A stretch of 64,000 bases of DNA, from NCBI RefSeq assembly GCF_029504655.1, contig NZ_JAQFIL010000001.1, forward strand, positions 1,803,001 to 1,867,000, written 5' to 3'. The notes beneath the pieces are model-generated. The model was not told where the DNA came from and searched no databases. It was given only the letters and a program-made list of their open reading frames with translations. Source of the DNA: Catalinimonas alkaloidigena (GTDB lineage: Bacteria; Bacteroidota; Bacteroidia; Cytophagales; Cyclobacteriaceae). Below are positions 17,012 to 25,421 of this stretch, piece by piece; positions within the stretch are counted from its first letter, which is position 1, and every line of letters starts with the position of its first letter. Both the position numbers and the translations under genes were made by a program.

Positions 17012-17728
17012 TTCCTTGAAACTACTCCACAGATTTAAGATGTAATCACTTCTGTTTTTTTGTTCACCTGCTGTTTTTTTTTAGATTTTTGCTTTTCCCT
17101 ATAGCCGTTCTTCTTCCAGACTCTTGGAATGGGTCCTGTGAGATTTTCAGCTTAGTGTTCCATTGCTATCGGAACACCAGGTACTGAAAAGCAAGTGCAA
17201 CTTCAGATTTAGGTGCTTAAATTACCTCATCCTGTCCTGACACTTCAAAGTCTTAAGAGTTGGTTGCAGAGGTATTTTTCACTTGATAATTTCTATTATC
17301 AAAATTCTCCCTACATCTTTTCATGGCGTATTCCTCTATCGCTAACCTCGTCTCTACATTTTGTGTAGTGAAAGAATAAAGTCTGTCCCAAGATTCTCCC
17401 CGCCTTAGATTCTAAATTACTGAAAAAAAGTGTTTGGCCGCCCAAATGGTTTACATATTTTGAGGTGGTGATCAAATAACCCTTATCAATCTATTCATAC
17501 GTAAAATTTTACTGTAACAAACATGTGAAAGGCGAGCCTTTCGTCTATACACCTGAAGATGCATTGTAGTGTTTTCTGAAGACGATACTAGATATATTTG
17601 CGATAGGTGATTTTATCTTTAGGAAGTAAAATTAATCTTGTATTTTCAGAAATCAATGAAAGTAAAGATCAGCTTGTAAAATATTATAAGCATTAAAAAC
17701 TAGTACTCCGAAACAACCTGAATAATCC
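17012..17728. other. 717-base intergenic region with decayed coding sequence
   Basis: T-rich runs at 17056-17084 could serve as a weak terminator after the RraA-like gene, although no strong stem precedes them. The stretch 17090-17500 contains no open frame of note. The right part, 17513-17629, is the carbamoyltransferase remnant listed separately. The last 100 bases are AT-rich and probably hold the promoter of the next gene. Confidence 0.6.
17513..17629 (+). pseudogene. Remnant of a NodU/CmcH-family carbamoyltransferase C-terminus
   Basis: Read in one frame, the segment gives KHVKGEPFVYTPEDAL, stop, CFLKTILDIFAIGDFIFRK, stop. The end of the intact carbamoyltransferase at 58863-60671 reads IKDEPIVCSPEDAV, then RCYQRTDMDCLVMENFLLEKK. 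The two align over about 35 residues with the stop TAG in the place of an arginine codon (one change from CGG, AGG or similar). Nothing upstream of 17513 resembles the rest of the gene. This is a residue of a second carbamoyltransferase locus, not a functional gene. Confidence 0.7.
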
Positions 17729-19666
17729 ATGAATAGTTACAAGATATTTTTAGCCTTTATGAAGGGTGCCTTGATTTCTTTCCTTATTCTCTTTTACGCC
17801 AGTATTATAAAAGCACAAACTAAGCTTGATATACAATCTGAGCAGGGAGAAATACTGATGAAACTAAATAATAGTGGCACACCTCCTGAATGGGCCTTGA
17901 TGCAGCGGCAACTGATGAATGCTCTCTATCCTGCGGCCATCACATTTGTCGATAAATACACCGATAAAAAGGGGCGTCTGATCTGGCGGGATGAATGGCC
18001 CGGTATGGATGGCTCTGACGACGGCTACGAGAGTTTTTATAATTTCCCCCTCTATTACGCTCTGGGAGGACCCAAGGAAATAGACAGTATTTCCCGTAAG
18101 CTCTGGGATGAGGTGACGGTGCAGTTTACAGAATACGGTCAGATCCATGATGAATTTGATGCCGGTTATGACTGGATGCATCACGGAGAATCTTACACTT
18201 ATTTTTACTTTTTCGGGCTGGCTGACCCTACCGATAAGAAAATGCGCGACCGGGCCATCAAATTTGCCGAAATGTACATGGACGACGGCACCGAAAAGTC
18301 AAATTATGATGCCGAGCATAAGATTATACGCTCGCCCCTGAATGGCAGCCTGGGCCCTCGTTTTGTCAATACCGCTGAGGATTGGGTGACGCACCGGCCC
18401 ATCCTGGCACACTATCCGCTGCCTTATGATGATATCCCCAACATAAATGCTTCTGCTGACTGGAATGATGATGAGAAGTTCCAGTACATACTGCAGGCCA
18501 TTAACGAGCGCATGATGAAAAATGATGTGCCGCTCAACCTAGCCTCTACCAGCATGATGGCCAATGCCTACATGTACACAAAAGACGAACGCTACAAGCA
18601 ATGGATAAAAGAATACGTAGAAGCCTGGATGCAAAGGGTTGAGGATAACAATGGTATCATTCCAGACAACGTGGGACAAACCGGCATCATTGGCGAGCAT
18701 ACTGGTGGCAAATGGTGGGGCGGCTACTACGGCTGGCGATGGCCACACGGCTTGCCTAACCAGATGGAAGCTACCACCATCGGAGCCAGCAACGCTTATC
18801 TAATAACCGGTGACTCTTCTTACTTGGAACTGCCTTATTCAGTGATCAGGGCAGTCTCGAATCAGGCTAAGGAAGAAGATGGTCATACGCTGGTGCCTTA
18901 TCGCTACGACGACCGGGGCTGGTATGATTACCGTCCCATGCGTCCCAAATACCCCACGCACCTCTGGTACTACTCCCGTTCCGAGGAGGACTGGCAGCGG
19001 GTAAAATCCCTGACAGATCCGGAGAAAATAGCCAAACTTAGCTACCATAAAGGTAAAGGAGACTCCGAAAATACAGCTGCCTGGCTCGGTTATCTTGAAG
19101 GGCAGAACCCTAATTATCCTACAGATATTCTGAAAGCTACTTACCAGGAGATGCAGCACCGTCTGGAGGATGTGAGAAATGATGAAAGTACACCCGACGA
19201 TATGGATGTGCACCACTGGCTGGAACGAAACCCTATCGTGCTGGAAGGGCTTGTGCAGACTATGCTCGGTGCGCCTAACCACATATATCACGGCGGCTTG
19301 TTGCACAGCAGTGTTCGCTATTTTGATCCGGTAAAAAAAAGGCCTGGTATTCCCGAGGATGTGGCGGCCCTGGTGCGGCAGGTCAATAAAGGAGGGATTA
19401 CTCTGCAGATGGTCAACCTGCATCCTACTGAAACTAAGTATGTGATCATACAGGGAGGGATGTTTGGCGAACATCAGATCACCCGTATCCGACAAGTGAT
19501 TGATTACCCCTACCAGTTTGATACGATTGACCAGAAGTATTTTACAGTAGAGCTAGCACCGGGAGCCGTAGGTCAGATAGAGATTGGTCTGGACCGCTTT
19601 GTCAATGATCCTACTTACGCTTTTCCCTGGCATGGCGATGAAATCCCGGTTCTGGGTATGAAGTAA
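17729..19666 (+). CDS. Exported protein of unknown function, predicted alpha/alpha toroid, copy A
   Basis: The product has 645 residues. The signal peptide ends near IIKAQ at 30. The body is helical and rich in Trp and Tyr, with segments such as YESFYNFPLYYALGG, GYDWMHHGESYTYFYFFGL, ANAYMYTKDERYKQWIKEY, GIIPDNVGQTGIIGE and GKWWGGYYGW, which look like the repeated hairpins of (alpha/alpha)6 enzymes. A beta-rich C-terminus ends PTYAFPWHG. A paralogue at 25422-27407 shares the order and most of these motifs. No family with a known reaction was recognised; a glycan lyase or hydrolase role is a guess from fold and context. The gene stands alone after a 700-base gap. Confidence 0.75.
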   Translation: MNSYKIFLAFMKGALISFLILFYASIIKAQTKLDIQSEQGEILMKLNNSGTPPEWALMQRQLMNALYPAAITFVDKYTDKKGRLIWRDEWPGMDGSDDGYESFYNFPLYYALGGPKEIDSISRKLWDEVTVQFTEYGQIHDEFDAGYDWMHHGESYTYFYFFGLADPTDKKMRDRAIKFAEMYMDDGTEKSNYDAEHKIIRSPLNGSLGPRFVNTAEDWVTHRPILAHYPLPYDDIPNINASADWNDDEKFQYILQAINERMMKNDVPLNLASTSMMANAYMYTKDERYKQWIKEYVEAWMQRVEDNNGIIPDNVGQTGIIGEHTGGKWWGGYYGWRWPHGLPNQMEATTIGASNAYLITGDSSYLELPYSVIRAVSNQAKEEDGHTLVPYRYDDRGWYDYRPMRPKYPTHLWYYSRSEEDWQRVKSLTDPEKIAKLSYHKGKGDSENTAAWLGYLEGQNPNYPTDILKATYQEMQHRLEDVRNDESTPDDMDVHHWLERNPIVLEGLVQTMLGAPNHIYHGGLLHSSVRYFDPVKKRPGIPEDVAALVRQVNKGGITLQMVNLHPTETKYVIIQGGMFGEHQITRIRQVIDYPYQFDTIDQKYFTVELAPGAVGQIEIGLDRFVNDPTYAFPWHGDEIPVLGMK

Positions 19667-19734
19667 TCGGTCTAATCTACTCAAGAAGTTTTAGCTACTT
19701 AAACGATTTGCGCATCCCAAACCGGTAACCGAAT

Positions 19735-20679
19735 TTACAAACGGTAAGCCCTGGCTGCATTCTGGTAGAAAATATCTCTTAATTCTCGCTTCTTGAAGTC
19801 ACCCAGTACTTCATCCAGAATCTGCAGCCAATGCTCAAAAGTGCCACCTAAAGTCAGTACCGGCCAGTCGCTGGCAAATACCATCCGGTCTGTACCGAAA
19901 TAGTCAATGGCTGAGAGTATATAAGGTTTGAGTGTCTGGCTGTTTTTCTGGTTATCCTCGCAGCGGGTGAGCAGCCCAGAAAGCTTGCAGTACACATTGG
20001 GGCGCTCGGCTACGGCTTGCATAGCTTTTTGCCAGCTTTCTTTCTCCCCCTGCTTTACATCCGGAAGTCCCAGGTGATTGACGACGAAAGTCATGTCCGG
20101 AAACTTATCAATGATGGGTAAAAAAGCCTTTAGCCCGTCTGCTCCATAGTGAATGTCCAGGCTAAGTTGGTGCCGGTTCATCAGATTTAGACTTTCCTGA
20201 AAAGCATAGGAAGCAACCAATTCATCAGGGTCTCCCATGCGCCGTATACCTTTGACCAGGGTATTATCAGCAAGTTTTTCCAGGTTGTTCTGCACCTCAG
20301 CCCCTTTCTCAATGGGGAAAAAAGCTACAATACCAGCAATCTTACCTTCCTTTTCGGCCAGTTGGCTGATCCAGTCGGATTCCTGCAGGTACTCTTCGGG
20401 AACACGTCCGCTTTCTACAAACACAATTCTTTGCAGCTCATAGTTGCTTGTCGCCTTCAAATAATCATCCGGCACAAAATCCCGGCTGATAGGTGAAGGA
20501 CGCTCTTCCAGCCAGGGATATTCCAGGCGATCCAGCTCCCAAAAATGCACGTGCGTATCGGTGATAGGAATGTCTTTGATGCTGAAAATTCTACTGTGGG
20601 AAAAGCTGGGCAAGGTGTTACTCATGAGTCCGGCGGTGAGCCCCAAACCTTGTTTAAGAAATGTTCTTCTTGGCTGCAT
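19735..20679 (-). CDS. Exported amidohydrolase-family lactonase-like protein
   Basis: The product has 314 residues from ATG 20679, chosen because the Tat-type signal MQPRRTFLKQGLGLTAGL begins there; the frame is open to 20730. The metal-binding beginning is TDTHVHFW (His43 and His45), followed by IHYGADG, VVNHLGLPD and FASDWPV, the His and Asp positions of the COG3618 amidohydrolases. That group includes the L-fuconolactone and L-rhamnonolactone hydrolases, so hydrolysis of an aldonolactone is likely. It is divergent from the CBM9/PKD gene and lies next to the sugar dehydrogenase-like fusion, which could make its substrate. Export is unusual for the family. Confidence 0.87.
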   Translation of the reverse strand: MQPRRTFLKQGLGLTAGLMSNTLPSFSHSRIFSIKDIPITDTHVHFWELDRLEYPWLEERPSPISRDFVPDDYLKATSNYELQRIVFVESGRVPEEYLQESDWISQLAEKEGKIAGIVAFFPIEKGAEVQNNLEKLADNTLVKGIRRMGDPDELVASYAFQESLNLMNRHQLSLDIHYGADGLKAFLPIIDKFPDMTFVVNHLGLPDVKQGEKESWQKAMQAVAERPNVYCKLSGLLTRCEDNQKNSQTLKPYILSAIDYFGTDRMVFASDWPVLTLGGTFEHWLQILDEVLGDFKKRELRDIFYQNAARAYRL

Positions 20680-20770
20680 AGCGCGTTGTTTTAGACTGAA
20701 AAAATCTGTATTATTAGCTGAATCTAACAATTTTAAGCGTAGCGACTACCAACGTTCAAGTAATTTCACC

Positions 20771-21910
20771 TTGTCACAACCTAAACTAATTATCTGCTAC
20801 CTCAGGGTCTTATTGCTGTGTTTCCTTTGCCCAGTCAGTCTTTTGGCTCAGGAGATTGTCCCCAACTTGCTTCGCCCTGAGCTTGATCTTCATATTTTTC
20901 AGTTTCCTCGCGACCAGATACCCAGAATTGATGGTAAAGCAGATGACTGGGAAATTTATCCAGATGAGCTGATTTACGGCACCGACCTGCTCAAAGATAC
21001 GGAAGATGGTATGGATTATCCGGTTGACCGCACCGACCTGGATGTAAAGGTAAGAGTGGGCTGGGTCAAAGGACTCAACCGCCTGTATTTCCTCTACGAA
21101 GCCTACGATGATTTCTGGGACTTTGAACGCTTTAATCCCCAAGGCTACATGAACGATATTTTTGAGGTGGTGGTGGATGGCGACCTGTCAGGTGGTTCGT
21201 TTATTTTTAACGAAATGCTGCAAAACTCCAACCGTATGGGGGATGCTCCGGCACATATTGCCACCCACTTGCGTTTTAGCGGGGTACATGCTCAAAATTA
21301 CCATATTTATACACCCCCCGTCGATGGTGCCTGGACACTGGTATGGGGCAACCAGCCCTGGATCGCGGAATTTCCCCAGTCCAATTACGCTTTTGACTAC
21401 AACTTCCGGCAGGGAGAAAGCGGTAAACTGATGCTGGAGTTCTGGATCACGCCCTACGACTATGCCCCCCATGAAGGTCCTGAAATGGCTAAGGAAAGTC
21501 AGTTACGGGAAAACGAATACATCGGCCTTTCATGGTCTATCCTGGATTTTGACGGAGCCCAGAGAGAGGGGCACGTTAATCTTTCTCATAATGTTGAAAT
21601 GGTCAAGAATGCTTCCTACCTCTGTGCTTTTCGTTTGCTGCCGTTGGAGGATCGCTTTAAGCCCAAAATTAAGGCAGACTGGACTTTTGAAGTGATAGAC
21701 GAAGAACGGCGGCTGGTGTATTTTGAGGATGAATCGGTAGGAGATATTCAAAACTGGCATTGGGATTTTGGAGATGGTAAAACCTCGGATGAACCCAGCC
21801 CCCTTCATCAGTTTGATAAAGCTGGTGTCTATCATGTAATTACCCTGGAAGTAGAAGGTTCGGAAGGGACCTCCCGAAGAACCAGGTATTGGGAAGTGAT
21901 GTTGAAATAA
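20771..21910 (+). CDS. Exported CBM9-like and PKD domain protein
   Basis: The frame is open from 20561, but the first part overlaps the divergent amidohydrolase gene. A start at TTG 20771 (SQPKLIICYLRVLLLCFL) gives a signal peptide ending SLLAQ and a product of about 379 residues. The first domain (IPRIDGKADDWEIYPDEL, VKVRVGWVKGLNRLYFLYEAYDD) resembles family 9 carbohydrate-binding modules. The C-terminus holds one PKD domain (WHWDFGDGKTSDEPSPLHQF). No catalytic motif is seen. It probably binds glycan or sugar at the cell surface. Only 7 bases separate it from the next gene, so they form an operon. The start codon is uncertain. Confidence 0.78.
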   Translation: MSQPKLIICYLRVLLLCFLCPVSLLAQEIVPNLLRPELDLHIFQFPRDQIPRIDGKADDWEIYPDELIYGTDLLKDTEDGMDYPVDRTDLDVKVRVGWVKGLNRLYFLYEAYDDFWDFERFNPQGYMNDIFEVVVDGDLSGGSFIFNEMLQNSNRMGDAPAHIATHLRFSGVHAQNYHIYTPPVDGAWTLVWGNQPWIAEFPQSNYAFDYNFRQGESGKLMLEFWITPYDYAPHEGPEMAKESQLRENEYIGLSWSILDFDGAQREGHVNLSHNVEMVKNASYLCAFRLLPLEDRFKPKIKADWTFEVIDEERRLVYFEDESVGDIQNWHWDFGDGKTSDEPSPLHQFDKAGVYHVITLEVEGSEGTSRRTRYWEVMLK

Positions 21911-21917
21911 TTCAGGT

Positions 21918-24900
21918 ATGCAGATTAACAGTAAGATGATTTTAGTACAAACTCAGGTATACGGGCAACTGCTGGTGTTCTTGCTGTTTGCCTGCACGCT
22001 GGCATCCTGTGGCTTTGCTCCTGACAGGAAAGGCTTACTGATCATCTCGGGAGAAGAAAAAAAACCAACAATTAATTGGGCAAACTTGAATGTCGGTTTC
22101 ATGACTGGAGACCTTTCCTGCCTGGCAGAAGACAGCCTGAAAAAATACAGTCAGCTACTGCTCTCTGACCTATCGGCAGACAGCCTTAACGCTGCTCAAC
22201 AGCGGATTATTGAACGATTTGTTAGCCAAGGCGGACAGTTGTATTTCTGGCAGGTGGATCTGCAGTACCAGCATAAGTGGCCATTGCTGGAAGATCTGAT
22301 GCAAAAGAAAAAAGAAAGTAGCGAAAAGGCTACTAAACTGCTGGCTACTAGCAAAGAGGATATCCTGACTTATGCCTTTGGCAGCGGCACTATTTATTTT
22401 CTGCCCGATGAACTGCCCTGGAACATTCAGGAACTGGCAGACATGTTCACCCAAACTGCTCAGAAAGTGCAGTGGAGCACTGAGTCTTCTATGGCAGCCT
22501 ATCCTGATTCTAAACGTTTTACCTGCACGACCCTTTTCTCTGGCTTGAATGAACCCATGGAAATTGAGGTGCTGCCCAATCAGGATATACTTTTAATAGA
22601 AAGAGGTGGTGCTATCAAATATTTTGATCATCAAGACGAGACTATCAGTACCATCGGAAGGCTAAATGTGAACTATGCGCAGTCCAATGGACTGAACGGA
22701 TTGGCACTCTACCCTGATTTTCGAAGAAACCCCTGGATTTTTCTTTCTTACTCTCACGCTACAGAACCGTTTCAGTATATCTCCCGCTTTTACCTGGCTG
22801 GTGACAGTCTGATAATGAATTCTGAAAAGGTGATTATGAAAGTATCGCATAATCCTGATGATGCCAATCATGCATCTAATGCCCTGGAATTTGATGCTGC
22901 CGGAAACCTCTATATTGGCTTCGGCGACTATACCTCGCAGCCCGAAGGCTATGCGCCTATAGACGAGAGGCCGGGAGAAGTACGCCGGGATGCGCAGCGA
23001 ACTGCGGGAAACTCTAACAATCCCCTGGGGGGGATATTGCGAATCCATCCCGAAGAAGACGGCTCCTACAGCATTCCTGAAGGGAATCTTTTTCCAACAG
23101 ACGACTCGCTCAGCATGCCGGAAATTTTTGTCAAAGGATGCCGAAACCCCTACCGCTTTTCAATTGACCCTGCCACACAGTACCTATTCTTTGGCGACGT
23201 AGGGCCAGATGCCACCATAGATAGTGAAAGAGGCACGCAGGGCTATGAGGAGATCAACCTTGCAAAAGAAGCTGGCTATTTTGGCTGGCCATACTTTGTG
23301 GCTCATAACATTGCCTATCCTGATTATGACTATGCCAACCAGCAAGTTCGCCCGCCCTTTGATCCTGCTGTTCCGGTGAATGATTCGCCCAATAATAGCG
23401 GGTTGAAAAACTTACCTCCGGCTCATCCGGCTATCCTCTGGTATCCTCGGCAGCCAACCAAGGAGTTTCCGGATATGGGTCAGGGAGGTATGAATATCAT
23501 GGTAGGGCCGTTATTTAGAAGTGATCTGTATCCCTTTTCAGTTCAGAAGTTACCTGATTATTTTGACGGAAAACTGATCTTTTATGATTGGGTACGAGGG
23601 TGGGTGAAAGCGGCCAGTCTGAATGAAAATGAAGAAGTTGAACTGGTAGAGCCATTAATAGACACGCTTCACTTTGCGCATCCTACCGATATGCGACTAG
23701 GTCCCGAGGGTGCACTTTACGTTTTGGATTACGGATCGCAGAGCTATGCCAGAAATCTGGATGCCAAAGTGGTCAGGATATCCTATGACCGGGGAAACCG
23801 AAAGCCGGTAGCCCAGATCAGCGCAAGCCAGACCGAAGGTGCAGTGCCTTTGCGACTTAGCCTTTCCGCAAAAGAATCATATGATTACGATCAGGACTCA
23901 CTGGAGTACAGTTGGGAAATTGAAGGCAAAAGTCTGTCGGGTGAAGAGATCCATTATCAGTTTGAAGAGCCCGGAGAGCATCCGGTCAGGCTGCTGGTAA
24001 CCGATGGACAGGGAGCGGTCGCTGAAAAAACTATTATGATCAAAGCAGGCAATGCACCCCCACAGATATTTTTCAACACCACTGCTAACCGTACTTTTTA
24101 CTGGGATAGCTTATCCTATTCCATAGAGGTAAAAGATCAGGAAGATGGCAGTTTATCAGAATCTCAGATTGCTGAGGATGATGTTAGGGTTCTTTTTTTC
24201 TACCAGCCTACGGGCGGAGGTAAGGGTGGCACAGACAATATGCACGATCTGCAGGATGGTAAACTACTGGTGAAGGAGAACGGCTGCGTGGCCTGTCACA
24301 GCTTGGATACTCGTTCATTAGGGCCATCCTACATTGAAGTAGCCCAGCGATACCGAGGGCAGGATAAAAACACTATGCTTACGCAGAAAATCATCCAGGG
24401 AGGGCAGGGCAACTGGAACATGGGCAGAGCTATGCCAGCGCATCAGTTTATTGAAGAAGCAGAAGTTCAAAAAATGGTTATCTATATTCTTTCTCTAGCT
24501 GATCAGCCAGTTACAGAACAGAAAAAGACCTCTGGCATGTTGCATTTTGATCAGGGTAAGGCAGATGCATCCGGAGTTTACCTCTTGGAGATTAGCTACC
24601 AGGATAAAGGGAGTAAGGAAATAGGACCTATCTCCAGAACCGGCAAATATACATTTATCCCGCCGAGACTGAGCGCCTCCTCGGCCGACTACTGGCAGGG
24701 AGTAGCATTGCGGGTAAACGGAAATTCATTGGTACAGGAAAACGGTGGCTACCTCGAGTACCACAACATTGACCTCCGACGTATCAGGCAAATCAGTGTA
24801 AACCTCAGAGCAATGGTCAGTGGTACTCTGGAAGTCAGGCTCAACAGACCTGAGGGAGAAATAGTAGGTCTACAAACCATAGAAGAAAATACGGAATGGC

Positions 24901-25040
24901 ACGAAATAGAGGTACCCATAAAGAATACCTCTACCCAGCAGGACTTGTTGTTTGTTTTCCGTTCCGATCAGCCCGATCTGCCCGCCAATCTATTTGTGAT
25001 CGACACATTTCACTTCCTGCGCAATAAGCCCAACATTTAA
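21918..25040 (+). CDS. Sugar dehydrogenase-like beta-propeller fused to PKD, cytochrome c and CBM6-like domains
   Basis: The product has 1040 residues. A lipobox TLASC lies near residue 31. Residues of about 50-150 form a ThuA/Rossmann-like part (LLLSDLSADSLNAAQQRI). From about 195 to 585 there is a soluble glucose-dehydrogenase-like propeller (GLNEPMEIEVLPNQDILLIE, HASNALEFDAAGNLYIGFGD, VKGCRNPYRFSIDPAT). A PKD domain follows near 625-700. A class I cytochrome c has the haem motif CVACH near 793 and a distal Met in GRAMPAHQF. The C-terminus is CBM6-like (YWQGVALRVNGNS). It would oxidise an aldose to the lactone with PQQ and pass electrons to haem in the same chain. It lies beside the lactonase-like gene. 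Confidence 0.88.
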   Translation: MQINSKMILVQTQVYGQLLVFLLFACTLASCGFAPDRKGLLIISGEEKKPTINWANLNVGFMTGDLSCLAEDSLKKYSQLLLSDLSADSLNAAQQRIIERFVSQGGQLYFWQVDLQYQHKWPLLEDLMQKKKESSEKATKLLATSKEDILTYAFGSGTIYFLPDELPWNIQELADMFTQTAQKVQWSTESSMAAYPDSKRFTCTTLFSGLNEPMEIEVLPNQDILLIERGGAIKYFDHQDETISTIGRLNVNYAQSNGLNGLALYPDFRRNPWIFLSYSHATEPFQYISRFYLAGDSLIMNSEKVIMKVSHNPDDANHASNALEFDAAGNLYIGFGDYTSQPEGYAPIDERPGEVRRDAQRTAGNSNNPLGGILRIHPEEDGSYSIPEGNLFPTDDSLSMPEIFVKGCRNPYRFSIDPATQYLFFGDVGPDATIDSERGTQGYEEINLAKEAGYFGWPYFVAHNIAYPDYDYANQQVRPPFDPAVPVNDSPNNSGLKNLPPAHPAILWYPRQPTKEFPDMGQGGMNIMVGPLFRSDLYPFSVQKLPDYFDGKLIFYDWVRGWVKAASLNENEEVELVEPLIDTLHFAHPTDMRLGPEGALYVLDYGSQSYARNLDAKVVRISYDRGNRKPVAQISASQTEGAVPLRLSLSAKESYDYDQDSLEYSWEIEGKSLSGEEIHYQFEEPGEHPVRLLVTDGQGAVAEKTIMIKAGNAPPQIFFNTTANRTFYWDSLSYSIEVKDQEDGSLSESQIAEDDVRVLFFYQPTGGGKGGTDNMHDLQDGKLLVKENGCVACHSLDTRSLGPSYIEVAQRYRGQDKNTMLTQKIIQGGQGNWNMGRAMPAHQFIEEAEVQKMVIYILSLADQPVTEQKKTSGMLHFDQGKADASGVYLLEISYQDKGSKEIGPISRTGKYTFIPPRLSASSADYWQGVALRVNGNSLVQENGGYLEYHNIDLRRIRQISVNLRAMVSGTLEVRLNRPEGEIVGLQTIEENTEWHEIEVPIKNTSTQQDLLFVFRSDQPDLPANLFVIDTFHFLRNKPNI

Positions 25041-25421
25041 CGCTTCTGCCTACTCTACAGCTGTGCGGTACTCGTCCACATACAAGCCAATCTACCAAGA
25101 AGATATCTCCTCAAAATCAGGTAGGCTGTCGTTTACAACTGAATTGGGCTGGGTATTAAAATTTTGATTTTCAGGACTTTTAAATACTTGTGCCTGGTCT
25201 TGTCCCAGAATCATGTTTCGTCCTACCTGGCTTTCTCAAGGGTTGATCCTTCGTACTCGGTTTTGGTCATTACCATTGGTTGCTACATAAGACTCATTTT
25301 GGTTTTTGCGTACAGAAAGTGTGGAGGAAAATCTGCAAGACAAGCAGGCTGAACACCCTATATCGTTGATTATCATTCATGGAATGAAAGATTTAGGATG
25401 TTATGACGAAAAAATGAATAA
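25041..25421. other. 381-base intergenic region between convergent genes
   Basis: A frame at 25164-25352 has no recognisable features and no plausible start context, and is not called a gene. No clear terminator hairpin was found between the two convergent genes. The composition is like that of the neighbouring coding DNA, so this may be eroded coding sequence. Confidence 0.5.

Noticed and set aside
25164..25352. Possible 62-residue gene on the plus strand
   Set aside because: No homology features, no start context, and composition typical of a random frame between convergent genes.
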